Positions 23,001 to 36,469 of a DNA stretch of 64,000 bases are shown in pieces. The notes beneath the pieces are model-generated. The model was not told the origin of the DNA. It saw only the letters and a list, made by a program, of their open reading frames with translations, and did not search any database. Numbering within the stretch: the first letter of the stretch is position 1; each line of letters begins with the position of its first letter. Source of the stretch: Petrolisthes cinctipes (Eukaryota; Arthropoda; Malacostraca; Decapoda; Porcellanidae); assembly GCA_033782935.1 (NCBI GenBank), contig JAWQEG010000082.1, positions 2,418,001-2,482,000 of the forward strand, read 5' to 3'. The position numbers were made by a program, and so were the translations under genes.

Positions 23001-26000
23001 TTTTCGGGTGTTTTGGGCCTGAATTTGAGATATCGACTTTGGGCACCTAAAATATCGATTTTTAGCATGTTTTCAGCCTATATTTTAAAAATATTCTAGC
23101 ACTGAGTAGGCATGTACAGATAGCTTCTGGGACCCCAAAATAACGAATTTTCGGGTGTTTTGAGCCTGAATTTGAGATATAAACGGATACAGAAGATGCA
23201 TGCACATATCGACTTTGGACACTTAAAATATCGATTTTTAGCATGTTTTGAGCCTATATTTTGAAAATATTCTAGCACTGAGTAGGCAAGAACAGATCGC
23301 TTCAGGGACCCAAAAATATCGAATTTTCGGGTGTTTTGAGGTTGAATTTGGGATATAAACTTGTGCAGATGATACATACACATATTGACTTTGGGCACCT
23401 AAAATATCGGTTTTCAGCATGTTTTATCCTGTATATGAGTAGGCATGTACAGATCGCTTCTGGGAACCCAAAATATCAAATTTTCGGGTGTTTCGAGCCT
23501 GAATTTGAGATATAAACGGGTACTGAAGATGCATGCACATATCGACTTTTGGGCACCTAAAATATAGGTTTTGAGCATGTTTTCGGTCTGTAACTCGAAA
23601 ACATTCTAACTAGGAGTAGGCATGTAGAGATCGCTTCTGGGACCCCAATATATCGAATTTTCGGGTGTTTTGGGCCTGAATTTGAGATATCGACTTTGGG
23701 CACCTAAAATATCGATTTTTAGCATGTTTTGATTCTATATTTTAAAAATATTCTAGCACTCAGTAGGCATGTACAGATCGCTTCTAGGACCCCAAAATAT
23801 CGAATTTTCGGGTGTTTTGAGCCTGAATTTGAGATATAAACGGGTACGGAAGAATTATGCACATATCGACTTTTGGGCACCTAAAACATATCGATTTTGA
23901 GTATTTTTTGGGTCCGTATATTGAAAATATTCTAACTAGGAGTAGGCATGTACAGATCGCTTCTCGGACCCAAAAATAACGAATTTTCGGGTGTTTTGAG
24001 CCTGAATTTGAGATATAAACGGATACAGAAGATGCATGCACATGTCGACTTTGGACACTTAAAATATCTTTTTTTAGCATGTTTTGAGCCTATATTTTGA
24101 AAATATTCTAGCACTGAGTAGGCAAGAACAGATCGCTTCTGGGACCCGAAGATATCGAATTTTCGGGTGTTCTGAGGTTGAATTTGGGATATAAACTTGT
24201 GCAGATTATACATACACATATTGACTTTGGGCACCTAAAATATCGGTTTTCAGCATGTTTTATCCTGTATATGAGTAGGCATGTACAGATCGCTTCTGGG
24301 ACCCCAAAATATCGAATTTTCGGGTGTTTCGAGCCTGAATTTGAGATATAAACGGGTACTGAAGATGCATGCACATATCGACTTTTGGGCACCTAAAATA
24401 TCGATTTTGAGCATGTTTTCGGTCTGTATCTTGAAAACATTCTAACTAGGAGTAGGCATGTAGAGATCGCTTCTGGGACCCCAATATATCGAATTTTCGG
24501 GTGTTTTGGGCCTGAATTTGAGATGTCGACTTTGGGCACCTAAAATATCGATTTTTAGCATGTTTTGATCCTATATTTTAAAAATATTCTAGCACTGAGT
24601 AGGCATGTACAGATCGCTTCTAGGACCCCAAAATATCGAATTTTCGGGTGTTTTGAGCCTGAATTTGATATATAAACGGGTACGGAAGAATTATGCACAT
24701 ATCGACTTTTGGGCACCTAAAACATATCGATTTTGAGTATTTTTTGGGTCTGTATATTGAAAATATTCTAACTAGGAGTAGGCATGTAGAGATCGCTTCT
24801 GGGACCCCAATATATCGAATTTTCGGGTGTTTTGGGCCTGAATTTGAGATATCGACTTTGGGCACCTAAAATATCGATTTTTAGCATGTTTTGATCCTAT
24901 ATTTTAAAAATATTCTAGCACTGAGTAGGCATGTACAGATAGCTTCTGGGACCCCAAAATAACGAATTTTCGGGTGTTTTGAGCCTGAATTTGAGATATA
25001 AACGGATACAGAAGATGCATGCACATATCGACTTTGGACACTTAAAATATCGATTTTTAGCATGTTTTGAGCCTATATTTTGAAAATATTCTAGCACTGA
25101 GTAGGCAAGAACAGATCGCTTCTGGGACCCCAATATATCGAATTTTCGGGTGTTTTGGGCCTGAATTTGAGATATCGACTTTAGGCACCTAAAATATTGA
25201 TTTTTAGCATGTTTTGGGCCTATATTTTAAAAATATTCTAGCACTGAGTAGGCATGTACAGATCGCTTCTGGGACCCCAAAATATCGAATTTTCGGGTGT
25301 TTTGAGCCTGAATTTGAGATATAAACGGGTACTGAAGATGCATACACATATCGACTTTCGGGCACCTAAAATATCAATTTTGAGCATGTTTTGTGTCTGT
25401 ATCTTGAAAACATTCTAAATAGGAGTAGGCATGTACGGATCGCTTCTTGGACCAAAAAATAACGAATTTTCGGGTGTTTTGAGCTAGAATTTGAAATATA
25501 AACGGGTACAGAAGATGCATGCACATATCGACTTTTGGTCACCTAAAAGATTGATTTTCAGTATGTTTTGGGCCTGTACTTTGAAAATACTCTAAAACGG
25601 AGTAGGCATGTACAGATCGCTTCTGGGACCCCAAAATATCGAATTTTTGGGTGTTTTGAGCCTGAAATTGAGATATAAACGGGTACTGAAAATGCATGCA
25701 CATATCGACTTCGAACACTTAAAATATCGATTTTTAGCATGTTTTAAACCTATCTTTTGAAAACATTCTAGCACTGACTAGGCATGTACAGATCGCTTCT
25801 GTGACCCAAAAATATCGAATTTTCGGGTGTTCTGAGGTTGAATTTGGGATATAAACTTGTGCAGAAGATACATACACATATTGACTCTGGGCACCTAAAA
25901 TATCGGTTTTCAGCATGTTTTGGCCTGTATCTGAGTAGGCATATACAGATCGCTTCTGGGACCCCAAAATATCGAATTTTCGGGTGTTTTGAGCCGGAAT

Positions 26001-29000
26001 TTGAGATATAAACGGGTACGGAAGAATTATGCACATATCGACTTTTGGGCACCTAAAATATATCGATTTTGAGTATTTTTTGGGTCCGTATATTGAAAAT
26101 ATTCTAACTAGGAGTAGGCATGTACAGATCGCTTCTCGGACCCAAAAATAACGAATTTTCGGGTGTTTTGAGCCTGAATTTGAGATATAAACGGATACAG
26201 AAGATGCATGCACATATCGACTTTGGACACTTAAAATATCGATTTTTAGCATGTTTTGAGCCTATATTTTGAAAATATTCTAGCACTGAGTAGGCAAGAA
26301 CAGATCGCTTCTGGGACCCGAAGATATCGAATTTTCGGGTGTTTGTAGCCTGAATTTGAGATATAAACGGGTACTGAAGATGCATGCAGATATCGACTTT
26401 TGGGCACCTAAAATATCGATTTTGAGCATGTTTTCGGTCTGTATCTTGAAAACATTCTAACTAGGAGTAGGCATGTAGAGATCGCTTCTGGGACCCCAAT
26501 ATATCGAATTTTCGGGTGTTTTGGGCCTGAATTTGAGATATCGACTTTGGGCACCTAAAATATCGATTTTTAGCATGTTTTGATCCTATATTTTAAAAAT
26601 ATTCTAGCACTGAGTAGGCATGTACAGATCGCTTCTAGGACCCCAAAATATCGAATTTTCGGGTGTTTTGAGCCTGAATTTGAGATATAAACGGGTACGG
26701 AAGAATTATGCACATATCGACTTTTGGGCACCAAAAACATATCAATTTTGAGTATTTTTTGGGTCCGTATTTTGAAAATATTCTAACTAGGAGTAGGCAT
26801 GTAGAGATCGCTTCTGGGACCCCAATATGTCGAATTTTCGGGTGTTTTGGGCCTGAATTTGAGATATCGACTTTGGGCACCTAAAATATCGATTTTTAGC
26901 ATGTTTTCAGCCTATATTTTAAAAATATTCTAGCACTGAGTAGGCATGTACAGATAGCTTCTGGGACCCCAAAATAACGAATTTTCGGGTGTTTTGAGCC
27001 TGAATTTGAGATATAAACGGATACAGAAGATGCATGCACATATCGACTTTGGACACTTAAAATATCGATTTTTAGCATGTTTTGAGCCTATATTTTGAAA
27101 ATATTCTAGCACTGAGTAGGCAAGAACAGATCGCTTCAGGGACCCAAAAATATCGAATTTTCGGGTGTTTTGAGGTTGAATTTGGGATATAAACTTGTGC
27201 AGATGATACATACACATATTGACTTTGGGCACCTAAAATATCGGTTTTCAGCATGTTTTATCCTGTATATGAGTAGGCATGTACAGATCGCTTCTGGGAC
27301 CCCAAAATATCAAATTTTCGGGTGTTTCGAGCCTGAATTTGAGATATAAACGGGTACTGAAGATGCATGCACATATCGACTTTTGGGCACCTAAAATATA
27401 GGTTTTGAGCATGTTTTCGGTCTGTAACTCGAAAACATTCTAACTAGGAGTAGGCATGTAGAGATCGCTTCTGGGACCCCAATATATCGAATTTTCGGGT
27501 GTTTTGGGCCTGAATTTGAGATATCGACTTTGGGCACCTAAAATATCGATTTTTAGCATGTTTTGATTCTATATTTTAAAAATATTCTAGCACTCAGTAG
27601 GCATGGACAGATCGCTTCTAGGACCCCAAAATATCGAATTTTCGGGTGTTTTGAGCCTGAATTTGAGATATAAACGGGTACGGAAGAATTATGCACATAT
27701 CGACTTTTGGGCACCTAAAACATATCGATTTTGAGTATTTTTTGGGTCCGTATATTGAAAATATTCTAACTAGGAGTAGGCATGTACAGATCGCTTCTCG
27801 GACCCAAAAATAACGAATTTTCGGGTGTTTTGAGCCTGAATTTGAGATATAAACGGATACAGAAGATGCATGCACATGTCGACTTTGGACACTTAAAATA
27901 TCTTTTTTTAGCATGTTTTGAGCCTATATTTTGAAAATATTCTAGCACTGAGTAGGCAAGAACAGATCGCTTCTGGGACCCGAAGATATCGAATTTTCGG
28001 GTGTTCTGAGGTTGAATTTGGGATATAAACTTGTGCAGATTATACATACACATATTGACTTTGGGCACCTAAAATATCGGTTTTCAGCATGTTTTATCCT
28101 GTATATGAGTAGGCATGTACAGATCGCTTCTGGGACCCCAAAATATCGAATTTTCGGGTGTTTCGAGCCTGAATTTGAGATATAAACGGGTACTGAAGAT
28201 GCATGCACATATCGACTTTTGGGCACCTAAAATATCGATTTTGAGCATGTTTTCGGTCTGTATCTTGAAAACATTCTAACTAGGAGTAGGCATGTAGAGA
28301 TCGCTTCTGGGACCCCAATATATCGAATTTTCGGGTGTTTTGGGCCTGAATTTGAGATATCGACTTTGGGCACCTAAAATATCGATTTTTAGCATGTTTT
28401 GATCCTATATTTTAAAAATATTCTAGCACTGAGTAGGCATGTACAGATCGCTTCTAGGACCCCAAAATATCGAATTTTCGGGTGTTTTGAGCCTGAATTT
28501 GAGATATAAACGGGTACGGAAGAATTATGCACATATCGACTTTTGGGCACCTAAAACATATCGATTTTGAGTATTTTTTGGGTCTGTATATTGAAAATAT
28601 TCTAACTAGGAGTAGGCATGTAGAGATCGCTTCTGGGACCCCAATATATCGAATTTTCGGGTGTTTTGGGCCTGAATTTGAGATATCGACTTTGGGCACC
28701 TAAAATATCGATTTTTAGCATGTTTTGATCCTATATTTTAAAAATATTCTAGCACTGAGTAGGCATGTACAGATAGCTTCTGGGACCCCAAAATAACGAA
28801 TTTTCGGGTGTTTTGAGCCTGAATTTGAGATATAAACGGATACAGAAGATGCATGCACATATCGACTTTGGACACTTAAAATATCGATTTTTAGCATGTT
28901 TTGAGCCTATATTTTGAAAATATTCTAGCACTGAGTAGGCAAGAACAGATCGCTTCTGGGACCCGAAGATATCGAATTTTCGGGTGTTTGGAGCCTGAAT

Positions 29001-31140
29001 TTGAGATATAAACGGGTACAGAAGATGCATGCACATATCGACTTTTGGGCACCTAAAAGATCGATTTTCGGTATGTTTTGGGCCTGTATTTTGAAAATAC
29101 TCTAACACGGAGTAGGCATGTACAGATCGCTTCAGGGACCCCAATATATCGAATTTTCGGGTGTTTTGGGCCTGAATTTGAGATATCGACTTTAGGCACC
29201 TAAAATATTGATTTTTAGCATGTTTTGGGCCTATATTTTAAAAATATTCTAGCACTGAGTAGGCATGTACAGATCGCTTCTGGGACCCCAAAATATCGAA
29301 TTTTCGGGTGTTTTGAGCCTGAATTTGAGATATAAACGGGTACTGAAGATGCATACACATATCGACTTTCGGGCACCTAAAATATCAATTTTGAGCATGT
29401 TTTGTGTCTGTATCTTGAAAACATTCTAAATAGGAGTAGGCATGTACGGATCGCTTCTTGGACCAAAAAATAACGAATTTTCGGGTGTTTTGAGCTAGAA
29501 TTTGAAATATAAACGGGTACAGAAGATGCATGCACATATCGACTTTTGGTCACCTAAAAGATATATTTTCAGTATGTTTTGGGCCTGTACTTTGAAAATA
29601 CTCTAAAACGGAGTAGGCATGTACAGATCGCTTCTGGGACCCCAAAATATCGAATTTTTGGGTGTTTTGAGCCTGAAATTGAGATATAAACGGGTACTGA
29701 AAATGCATGCACATATCGACTTCGAACACTTAAAATATCGATTTTTAGCATGTTTTAAACCTATCTTTTGAAAACATTCTAGCACTGACTAGGCATGTAC
29801 AGATCGCTTCTGTGACCCAAAAATATCGAATTTTCGGGTGTTCTGAGGTTGAATTTGGGATATAAACTTGTGCAGAAGATACATACACATATTGACTCTG
29901 GGCACCTAAAATATCGGTTTTCAGCATGTTTTGGCCTGTATCTGAGTAGGCATATACAGATCGCTTCTGGGACCCCAAAATATCGAATTTTCGGGTGTTT
30001 TGAGCCGGAATTTGAGATATAAACGGGTACGGAAGAATTATGCACATATCGACTTTTGGGCACCTAAAATATATCGATTTTGAGTATTTTTTGGGTCCGT
30101 ATATTGAAAATATTCTAACTAGGAGTAGGCATGTACAGATCGCTTCTCGGACCCAAAAATAACGAATTTTCGGGTGTTTTGAGCCTGAATTTGAGATATA
30201 AACGGATACAGAAGATGCATGCACATATCGACTTTGGACACTTAAAATATCGATTTTTAGCATGTTTTGAGCCTATATTTTGAAAATATTCTAGCACTGA
30301 GTAGGCAAGAACAGATCGCTTCTGGGACCCGAAGATATCGAATTTTCGGGTGTTTGTAGCCTGAATTTGAGATATAAACGGGTACTGAAGATGCATGCAG
30401 ATATCGACTTTTGGGCACCTAAAATATCGATTTCGAGCATGTTTTCGGTCTGTATCTTGAAAACATTCTAACTAGGAGTAGGCATGTAGAGATCGCTTCT
30501 GGGACCCCAATATATCGAATTTTCGGGTGTTTTGGGCCTGAATTTGAGATATCGACTTTGGGCACCTAAAATATCGATTTTTAGCATGTTTTGATCCTAT
30601 ATTTTAAAAATATTCTAGCACTGAGTAGGCATGTACAGATCGCTTCTAGGACCCCAAAATATCGAATTTTCGGGTGTTTTGAGCCTGAATTTGAGATATA
30701 AACGGGTACGGAAGAATTATGCACATATCGACTTTTGGGCACCTAAAACATATCAATTTTGAGTATTTTTTGGGTCCGTATTTTGAAAATATTCTAACTA
30801 GGAGTAGGCATGTAGAGATCGCTTCTGGGACCCCAATATGTCGAATTTTCGGGTGTTTTGGGCCTGAATTTGAGATATCGACTTTGGGCACCTAAAATAT
30901 CGATTTTTAGCATGTTTTCAGCCTATATTTTAAAAATATTCTAGCACTGAGTAGGCATGTACAGATAGCTTCTGGGACCCCAAAATAACGAATTTTCGGG
31001 TGTTTTGAGCCTGAATTTGAGATATAAACGGATACAGAAGATGCATGCACATATCGACTTTGGACACTTAAAATATCGATTTTTAGCATGTTTTGAGCCT
31101 ATATTTTGAAAATATTCTAGCACTGAGTAGGCAAGAACAG
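19330..31140. repeat. HOR block E, period 3834 bp (23 monomers), three copies
   Basis: Copies are about 19330-23123, 23124-26957 and 26958-30968, with a partial fourth ending near 31140. Many landmarks recur at exactly +3834 (for example 19950, 23784 and 27618). The unit from 23109 to 26942 holds 23 monomers: 14 full, six of 147 bp and three of 157 bp, which sums to the observed period. The third copy is 177 bp longer because of one additional monomer. By eye I saw only scattered single-base differences between copies (for example near 19980, 20512, 20611, 22679 and 23466), but I did not align them exhaustively. The left edge overlaps the end of block D because the two families share that segment. 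Confidence 0.88.
28938..29114. repeat. Extra 177-bp monomer in the third 3834-bp HOR copy
   Basis: Copies 1 and 2 pass directly from GGCAAGAACAGATCGCTTCTGGG to CCAATATATCG (21297 and 25131). Copy 3 inserts a whole monomer beginning ACCCGAAGATATCG...GTTTGGAGCC and ending ATACTCTAACACGGAGTAGGC. The same monomer is found in block B at about 9578-9754. After it, the offset to the previous copy rises from 3834 to 4011. Confidence 0.88.
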
Positions 31141-31592
31141 ATCGCTTCTGGGACCCGAAGATATCGAATTTTCGGGTGTTTGTAGCCTGAATTTGAGATA
31201 TAAACGGGTACAGAAGATGCATGCACATTGCGACTTTTGGGCACCTAAAAGATCGATTTTCAGTATGTTTTTGGCCTGTATTTTGAAAATACTCTAACAC
31301 GGAGTAGGCATGTACAGATCGCTTCTGGGACCCCAATATATCGAATTTTCGGGTGTTTTGGGCCTGAATTTGAGATATCGGCTTTGGGCACATAAAATAT
31401 CGATTTTTAGCATGTTTTGGGCCTATATTTTAAAAATATTCTAGCACTGAGTAGGCATGTACAGATCGCTTCTAGGACCCCAAAATATCGAATTTTCGGG
31501 TGTTTTCAGCCTGAATTTGAGATATAAACGGGTACTGAAGATGCATGCGCATATAGACTTTCGGGCACCTAAAATATCAATTTTTGAGCATG

Positions 31593-31599
31593 TTTTTTT
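31593..31599. repeat. T7 run shared by three distant monomers
   Basis: GCATGTTTTTTTGTCTG replaces the usual GCATGTTTTGTGTCTG. The same change is found at 40407-40413 and 43233-43239, marking these three monomers as close relatives. Confidence 0.85.
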
Positions 31600-34439
31600 G
31601 TCTGTATCTTGAAAACATTCTAAATAGGAGTAGGCATGTACAGATCGCTTCTTGGAACAAAAAATAACGAATTTTCGGGTGTTTTGAGCTAGAATTTGAG
31701 ATATAAACGGGTACATTAGATGCATGCACATATCGACTTTGGACACTTAAAATATCGATTTTTATCATGCTTCGAGCCTATATTTTGAAAACATTCTAGC
31801 ACTCAGTAGGCATGTAAAGATCGCTTTTGGGACCCAAAAATATCGAATTTTCGGGTGTTTTGAGGTTGAATTTGGGATATAAACGGGTGCAGAAGATGCA
31901 TTCTCATATTGACTTTATGCACCTAAAATATCGATTTTCAGCATGTTTTGTCCTGTATCTGTGGAGGCATGTACAGATAGCTTCTGGGACCCCAAAATAT
32001 CGAATTTTCGGGTGTTTTGAGCTAGAATTTGAGATATAAACGGGTACAGAAGATGCATGCACATATCGACTTTGGACACTTAAAATATCGATTTTTAGCA
32101 TGTTTCGAGCCTATATTTTGAAAACATTTTAGCACTGAGTAGGCATGTAAAGATCGCTTCAGGGACCCAAAAATATCGAATTTTCGGGTGTTTTGAGGTT
32201 GAATTTGGGATATAAACGGGAGCAGAAGATGCATTCTCATATTGACTTTATGCACCTAAAATATCGATTTTCAGCATGTTTTGGCCTGTATCTGTTGAGG
32301 CATGTACAGATCGCTTCTGGGACCCCAAAATATCGAATTTTCGGGTGTTTGGAGCCTGAATTTGAGATTTCGACTTAGGGCACCTAAATTATCGATTTTT
32401 AGCATGTTTTGGGCCTATATTTTGAAAATATTCTAGCACTAAGTAGGCATGTACAGATCGCTTCTGGGACCCCAAAATATCGAATTTTCGGGTGTTTTAA
32501 GCCTGAAATTGAGATATAAACGGGTACTGAAGATGCATGCACATATCGACTTTTAGGCACCTAATATATCGATTTTGAACATGTTTTGGGTCTGTATCTT
32601 GAAAACATTTTAACTAGGAGTCGCCATGTACAGATCGCTTCTAGGACCCAAAAGTAACGAATTTTCGGGTGTTTTGAGCCTGAATTTGAGATATAAACGT
32701 GTACAGAAGATGCATGCACATATCGACTTTGAACACTTAAAATATCGATTTTTAGCATGTTTTAAGCCTTTATTTTGAAAACATTCTAGCACTGACTAGG
32801 CATGTACAGATCGCTTGTGGGACCCAAAAATATCGGATTTTCGGGTGTTCTGAGGTTGAATTTGGGATATAAACTTGTGCAGATGATACATACACATATT
32901 GACTTTGGGCACCTAAAATATCGGTTTTCAGCATGTTTTATCCTGTATATGAGTAGGCATGTACAGATCGCTTCTGGGACCCCAAAATATCAAATTTTCG
33001 GGTGTTTCGAGCCTGAATTTGAGATATAAACGGGTACTGAAGATGCATGCACATATCAACTTTTGGGCACCTAAAATATAGATTTTGAGCATGTTTTCGG
33101 TCTCTAACTTGAAAACATTCTAACTAGGAGTAGGCATGTAGAGATCGCTTCTGGGACCCCAATATATCGAATTTTCGGGTGTTTTGGGCCTGAATTTGAG
33201 ATATCGACTTTGGGCACCTAAAATATCGATTTTTAGCATGTTTTGATCCTATATTTTAAAAATATTCTAGCACTCAGTAGGCATGTACAGATCGCTTCTA
33301 GGACCCCAAAATATCGAATTTTCGGGTGTTTTGAGCCTGAATTTGAGATATAAACGGGTACGGAAGAATTATGCACATATCGACTTTTGGGCACCTAAAA
33401 CATATCGATTTTGAGTATTTTTGGGGTCCGTATATTGAAAATATTCTAACTAGGAGTAGGCATGTACAGATCGCTTCTCGGACCCAAAAATAACGAATTT
33501 TCGGGTGTTTTGAGCCTGAATTTGAGATATAAACGGATACAGAAGATGCATGCACATATCGACTTTGGACACTTAAAATATCGATTTTTAGCATGTTTTG
33601 AGCCTATATTTTGAAAATATTCTAGCACTGAGTAGGCAAGAACAGATCGCTTCTGGGACCCGAAGATATCGAATTTTCGGGTGTTTGTAGCCTTAATTTG
33701 AGATATCGACTTTAGGCACCTAAAATATTGATTTTTAGCATGTTTTGGGCCTATATTTTAAAAATATTCTAGCACTGATTAGGCATGAACAGATCGCTTC
33801 TGGGACCCCAAAATATCGAATTTTCGGGTGTTTTGAGCCTGAATTTGAGATATAAACGGGTACTGAAGATGCATACACATATCGACTTTCGGACACCTAA
33901 AATATCAATTTTGAGCATGTTTTGTGTCTGTATCTTGAAAACATTCTAAATAGGAGTAGGCATGTACGGATCGCTTCTTGGAACAAAAAATAACGAATTT
34001 TCGGGTGTTTTGAGCTAGAATTTGAAATATAAACGGGTACAGAAGATGCATGCACATATCGACTTTGGACACTTACGATATCGATTTTTAGCATGTTTCG
34101 AGCCTATATTTTGAAAACATTCTAGCACTGAGTAGGCATGTAAAGATTGCTTCTGGGACCCAAAAATATCGAATTTTCGGGTGTTTTGAGGTTGAATTTG
34201 GGATATAAACGGGTGCAGAAGATGCATTCTCATATTGACTTTATGCACCTAAAATATCGATTTTCATCATGTTTTGGCCTGTATCTGTGGAGGCATGTAC
34301 AGATAGCTTCTGGGACCCCAAAATATCGAATTTTCGGGTGTTTGGAGCCTGAATTTGAGATATAAACGGGTAGAGAAGATGCATGCACATATCGACTTTT
34401 GGGCACCTAAAAGATCGATTTTCAGTATGTTTTGGGCCT

Positions 34440-34454
34440 GTATTTTGAAAATAC
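34440..34454. repeat. 15-bp perfect dyad in spacer 2, G/C-ended form
   Basis: GTATTTT-G-AAAATAC occupies the same place as the A/T-ended dyad, in monomers ending CTAACACGGAGTAGGC. Both end bases differ from the other class, yet they still pair (A-T becomes G-C). The form recurs in most monomers containing AAAAGATCGATTTTCAGTATG. Confidence 0.85.
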
Positions 34455-36469
34455 TCTAACACGGAGTAGGCATGTAAAGATCGCTTCTGGGACCCCAAAA
34501 TATCGAATTTTCGGGTGTTTTGGTCCTGAATTTGAGATATCGACTTTGAGCACCTAAAATATCGATTTTTAGCATGTTTTGGGCCTATATTTTGAAAATA
34601 TTCTAGCACTGAGTAGGCATGTACAGATCGCTTCTGGGACCCCAAAATATCGAATTTTCTGGTATTTTGAGCCTGAATTTGAGATATAAAAGGGTACAGA
34701 AGATGCATGCACATATCGACTTTTGGGCACCTAAATGATCGATTTTAAGTATATTTTGAGCCTATATTTTGAAAACATTCTAGCACTGACTAGGCATGTA
34801 CAGATCGCTTCTGGGACCCAAAAATATCGGATTTTCGGGTGTTCTGAGGTTGAATTTGGGATATAAACTTGTGCAGAAGATACATACACATATTGACTTT
34901 GGGCACCTAAAATATCGGTTTTCAGCATGTTTTAGCCTGTATCTGAGTAGGCATGTACAGATCGCTTCTGGGACTCTTAAATATCGAATTTTCGGGTGTT
35001 TCGAGCCTGAATTTGAGATATAAACGGGTACAGAAGATGCATACACATATTGACTTTATGCACCTAAAATATCGACTTTCAGCATGTTTTAGCCTGTATC
35101 TGAGTATGCATGTACAGATCGCTTCTGGGACCCCAAAATATCTAATTTTCGGGTGTTTTGAGCCTGAATTTGAGATATAAACGGGTACAGAAGATGCATG
35201 CACATATCGACTTTTGGTCACCTAAAAGATTGATTTTCAGTATGTCTTGGGCCTGTACTTTGAAAATACTCTAAAACGGAGTAGGCATGTATAGATCGCT
35301 TCTGGGACCCCAAAATATCGAATTTTTGGGTGTTTTGAGCCTGAAATTGAGATATAAACGGGTACTGAAAATGCATGCACATATCGACTTCTAGGCACCT
35401 AATATATCGATTTTGAGCATTTTTTGGGTCTATATCTTAAAAACATTTTAACTAGGAGTAGGCATGTACAAATCGCTTCTAGGACTCAAAAATAACGAAT
35501 TTTCGGGTATTTTGAGCCTGAATTTGATATATAAACGTGTACAGAAGATGCATGCACATATCGACTTTGAACACTTAAAATATCGATTTTTAGCATGTTT
35601 TGAGCCTATGTTTTGAAAACATTCTAGCACTGACTAGGCATGTACAGATCGCTTCTGTGACCCAAAAATATCGAATTTTCGGGTGTTCTGAGGTAGAATT
35701 TGGGATATAAACTTGTGCAGAAGATACATACACATATTGACTCTGGGCACCTAAAATATCGGGTTTCAGCGTGTTTTGGCCTGTATCTGAGTAGGCATAT
35801 ACAGATCGCTTCTGGGACCCCAAAATATCGAATTTTCGGGTGTTTTGAGCCTGAATTTGAGATATAAACGGGTACGGAAGAATTATGCACATATCGACTT
35901 TTGGGCACCTAAAATATATCGATTTTGAGTATTTTTTGGGTCCGTATATTGAAAATAATCTAACTAGGAGTAGGCATGTAAAGATCGCTTCTCGGACCCA
36001 AAAATAACGAATTTTCGGGTGTTTTGAGCCTGAATTTGAGATATAAACGGATACAGAAGATGCATGCACATATCGACTTTGGACACTTAAAATATCGATT
36101 TTTAGCATTTGAGCCTATATTTTGAAAATATTCTAGCACTGAGTAGGCAAGAACAGATCGCTTCTGGGACCGGAAGATATCGAATTTTCGGGTGTTTGTA
36201 GCCTGAATATGAGATATAAACGGGTACAGAAGATGCATGCACATATCGACTTTTGGGCACCTAAAAGATCGATTTTCAGTATGTTTTGGGCCTGTATTTT
36301 GAAAATACTCTAACACGGAGTAGGCATGTACAGATCGCTTCTGGGACCCCAATATATCGAATTTTCGGGTGTTTTGGGCCTGAATTTGAGATATCGACTT
36401 TGGGCACCTAAAATATCGATTTTTAGCATGTTTTGGGACTATATATTAAAAATATTCTAGCACTGAGTA

